DNA from: Bacilli bacterium
Lineage (GTDB): Bacteria > Bacillota_I > Bacilli_A > RF39 > UBA660
Direction: 5' to 3'
NCBI GenBank assembly: GCA_028684735.1
Contig: JAQUFI010000011.1
Coordinates: 1 to 22,298 of the forward strand
DNA length: 22,298 nt
Below, piece by piece: positions 21,616 to 22,298 of this stretch. The position numbers and the translations under genes were made by a program. How positions within the stretch are numbered: position 1 is the stretch's first letter; each line of letters begins with the position of its first letter. The notes under the pieces were generated by a model. It was not told the DNA's origin. It saw nothing but the letters and a program-made list of their open reading frames with translations, and made no database searches.

Positions 21616-22026
21616 TTATTTAGGTCTTTTTGCACCATATTTAGAACGACCTTGACGACGTTTATCAACTCCAGCAGTATCAAGTGTACCACGGATAATA
21701 TGATAACGAACTCCGATTAAGTCCTTAACACGTCCACCACGAATCATAACCACACTGTGTTCTTGTATGTTGTGTCCTTCACCAGGAATATAAGCATCAA
21801 CTTCACGTCCATTGCTTAATCTTACACGAGCATATTTACGTAGTGCTGAGTTTGGTTTCTTAGGTGTTTTAGTTCCAACACGAGTACAAACTCCTCTTTT
21901 TTGTGGAGAATTTTGATCGGTTTGTTTCTTTTCTTTACTATTAAACCCAATTCCTAAAACAGGTGATTTACTTTTTCTAGTTTTATCTTTTCTACCTTTT
22001 CTTACTAATTGATTAATTGTTGGCAT
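21616..22026 (-). CDS. rpsL: 30S ribosomal protein S12
   Basis: S12 shapes the decoding centre and affects accuracy and streptomycin response. 136 aa, with PTINQLVRKGR at the start, the TPKKPNSALRKYARVRL loop and GEGHNIQEHSVV. The second decoding loop reads GRVKDLIGVRYH: residue 104 is Ile where most bacteria have Pro (KDLPGVRYH; Pro90/91 of E. coli, a site of streptomycin resistance or dependence mutations). The codon is ATC, not one base from a Pro codon. AAGGAGG lies 5 nt before the ATG. First gene of the operon, with an 85-nt leader and a consensus promoter. Confidence 0.98.
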   Translation of the reverse strand: MPTINQLVRKGRKDKTRKSKSPVLGIGFNSKEKKQTDQNSPQKRGVCTRVGTKTPKKPNSALRKYARVRLSNGREVDAYIPGEGHNIQEHSVVMIRGGRVKDLIGVRYHIIRGTLDTAGVDKRRQGRSKYGAKRPK

Positions 22027-22081
22027 AATAACCTCCTTCCATTACACACATCCAGGTGTTTCATTTTGAGTTTTAATTAAA

Positions 22082-22099
22082 GATTTACATAAGTAAACC
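22082..22099 (-). other. Leader hairpin of the str operon
   Basis: On the minus strand GGTTTAC and GTAAATC form a 7-bp stem (one G-U pair) with a TTAT loop in the rpsL 5' leader. It has no T-run and is not a terminator; a regulatory role is unproven. Confidence 0.4.
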
Positions 22100-22118
22100 T
22101 AAAATTAAACGCATTAAC

Positions 22119-22148
22119 ATAATAACACCTTTATTATATGTTTGTCAA
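22119..22148 (-). promoter_or_regulatory. Promoter of the rpsL-rpsG-fusA operon
   Basis: TTGACA (22143-22148), an 18-nt spacer and TATTAT (22119-22124) on the minus strand, giving a leader of about 85 nt. The rest of the upstream region (22149-22298) is AT-rich and holds no gene, terminator or repeat that I can support; rpoC and the usual L7Ae-like gene are not seen. Confidence 0.78.
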
Positions 22149-22298
22149 TCATTTTTATTCACTTTTTATTTTTTATAAATGGAAATATTAAGTGTCCGCA
22201 CATTTCATTACCTTAAATGTAAGTTTTTATATGTTTAATAATAACACATTTGAACTCTTATATGCAAACATAGCTCTTGGATAGTTGTTTAACCAATC

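Noticed and set aside
22082..22099. Leader hairpin as a transcription attenuator
   Set aside because: No T-run follows and no competing antiterminator pairing could be found by eye.
22233..22269. A 37-nt stretch beginning GTTT and ending AAAC, the outline of a type II CRISPR repeat
   Set aside because: Only one copy exists; the GTTTAA that follows after 17 nt diverges at once, and no cas gene is present.

Overview
The window is a low-GC (roughly 30% by eye) chromosomal segment from a Gram-positive, Bacilli-like bacterium. Class-level clues are the str operon order rpsL-rpsG-fusA-tuf, the pair ftsE-ftsX, a Veg/SpoVG/DivIC set, a GerQ coat protein and strong AGGAGG-type ribosome binding sites. 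TGA is an ordinary stop codon: it ends gerQ, yabG, the FemX-like gene and others, and prfB carries the classical RF2 frameshift at an in-frame TGA. The organism is therefore not a code-4 mollicute. The extreme AT bias and small intergenic gaps suggest an uncultured gut lineage close to the Erysipelotrichales/RF39 Bacilli; that placement is inference. Sporulation genes (yabG, yabP, yabQ, spoVG, gerQ, perhaps a DUF1540 protein) indicate a spore former or a recent descendant of one.

Layout. Bases 1-80 are compositionally foreign (about 51% GC) and do not continue the class A penicillin-binding protein whose transpeptidase half follows (81-1466, +). A minus-strand pair encodes PduL and a possible PD-(D/E)XK nuclease (1487-2816). 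Divergent from it are gerQ and a LemA protein (2892-3847, +). From 3956 to 8285 the minus strand holds a 323-aa membrane-anchored protein, yabG, veg, spoVG, yabP, yabQ, divIC and a frameshifted FkbM-type methyltransferase. Next come ftsX, ftsE and prfB in one operon (8336-11040, -), topA (11135-13162, -), and two overlapping genes of the 2-hydroxyacyl-CoA dehydratase superfamily (13257-15204, -). A small plus-strand four-cysteine protein (15289-15441), a 139-aa membrane-anchored protein (15471-15890, -) and a FemX-like aminoacyltransferase (16031-17287, +) follow. The right end is the str region on the minus strand: rpsL, rpsG, fusA, tuf, and downstream of tuf a small gene encoding a membrane-anchored copy of EF-Tu domain 2 with no GTPase domain.

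How they work together. Much of the window is cell envelope and division (class A PBP, FemX-like enzyme, FtsEX, DivIC), spore formation (YabG, YabP, YabQ, SpoVG, GerQ) and translation (S12, S7, EF-G, EF-Tu, RF2). The genome is compact: several intrinsic terminators contain the stop codon of the gene they end, and several promoters are extended -10 sites (TGnTATAAT) with weak or no -35 boxes. No tRNA, rRNA, CRISPR array or insertion sequence was recognised. The most unusual object is the EF-Tu domain 2 membrane protein. Secondary points are a recurrent N-terminal module shared by the 139-aa and 323-aa membrane proteins, an Ile in place of a near-invariant Pro of S12, and a DivIC with an extra C-terminal membrane helix.
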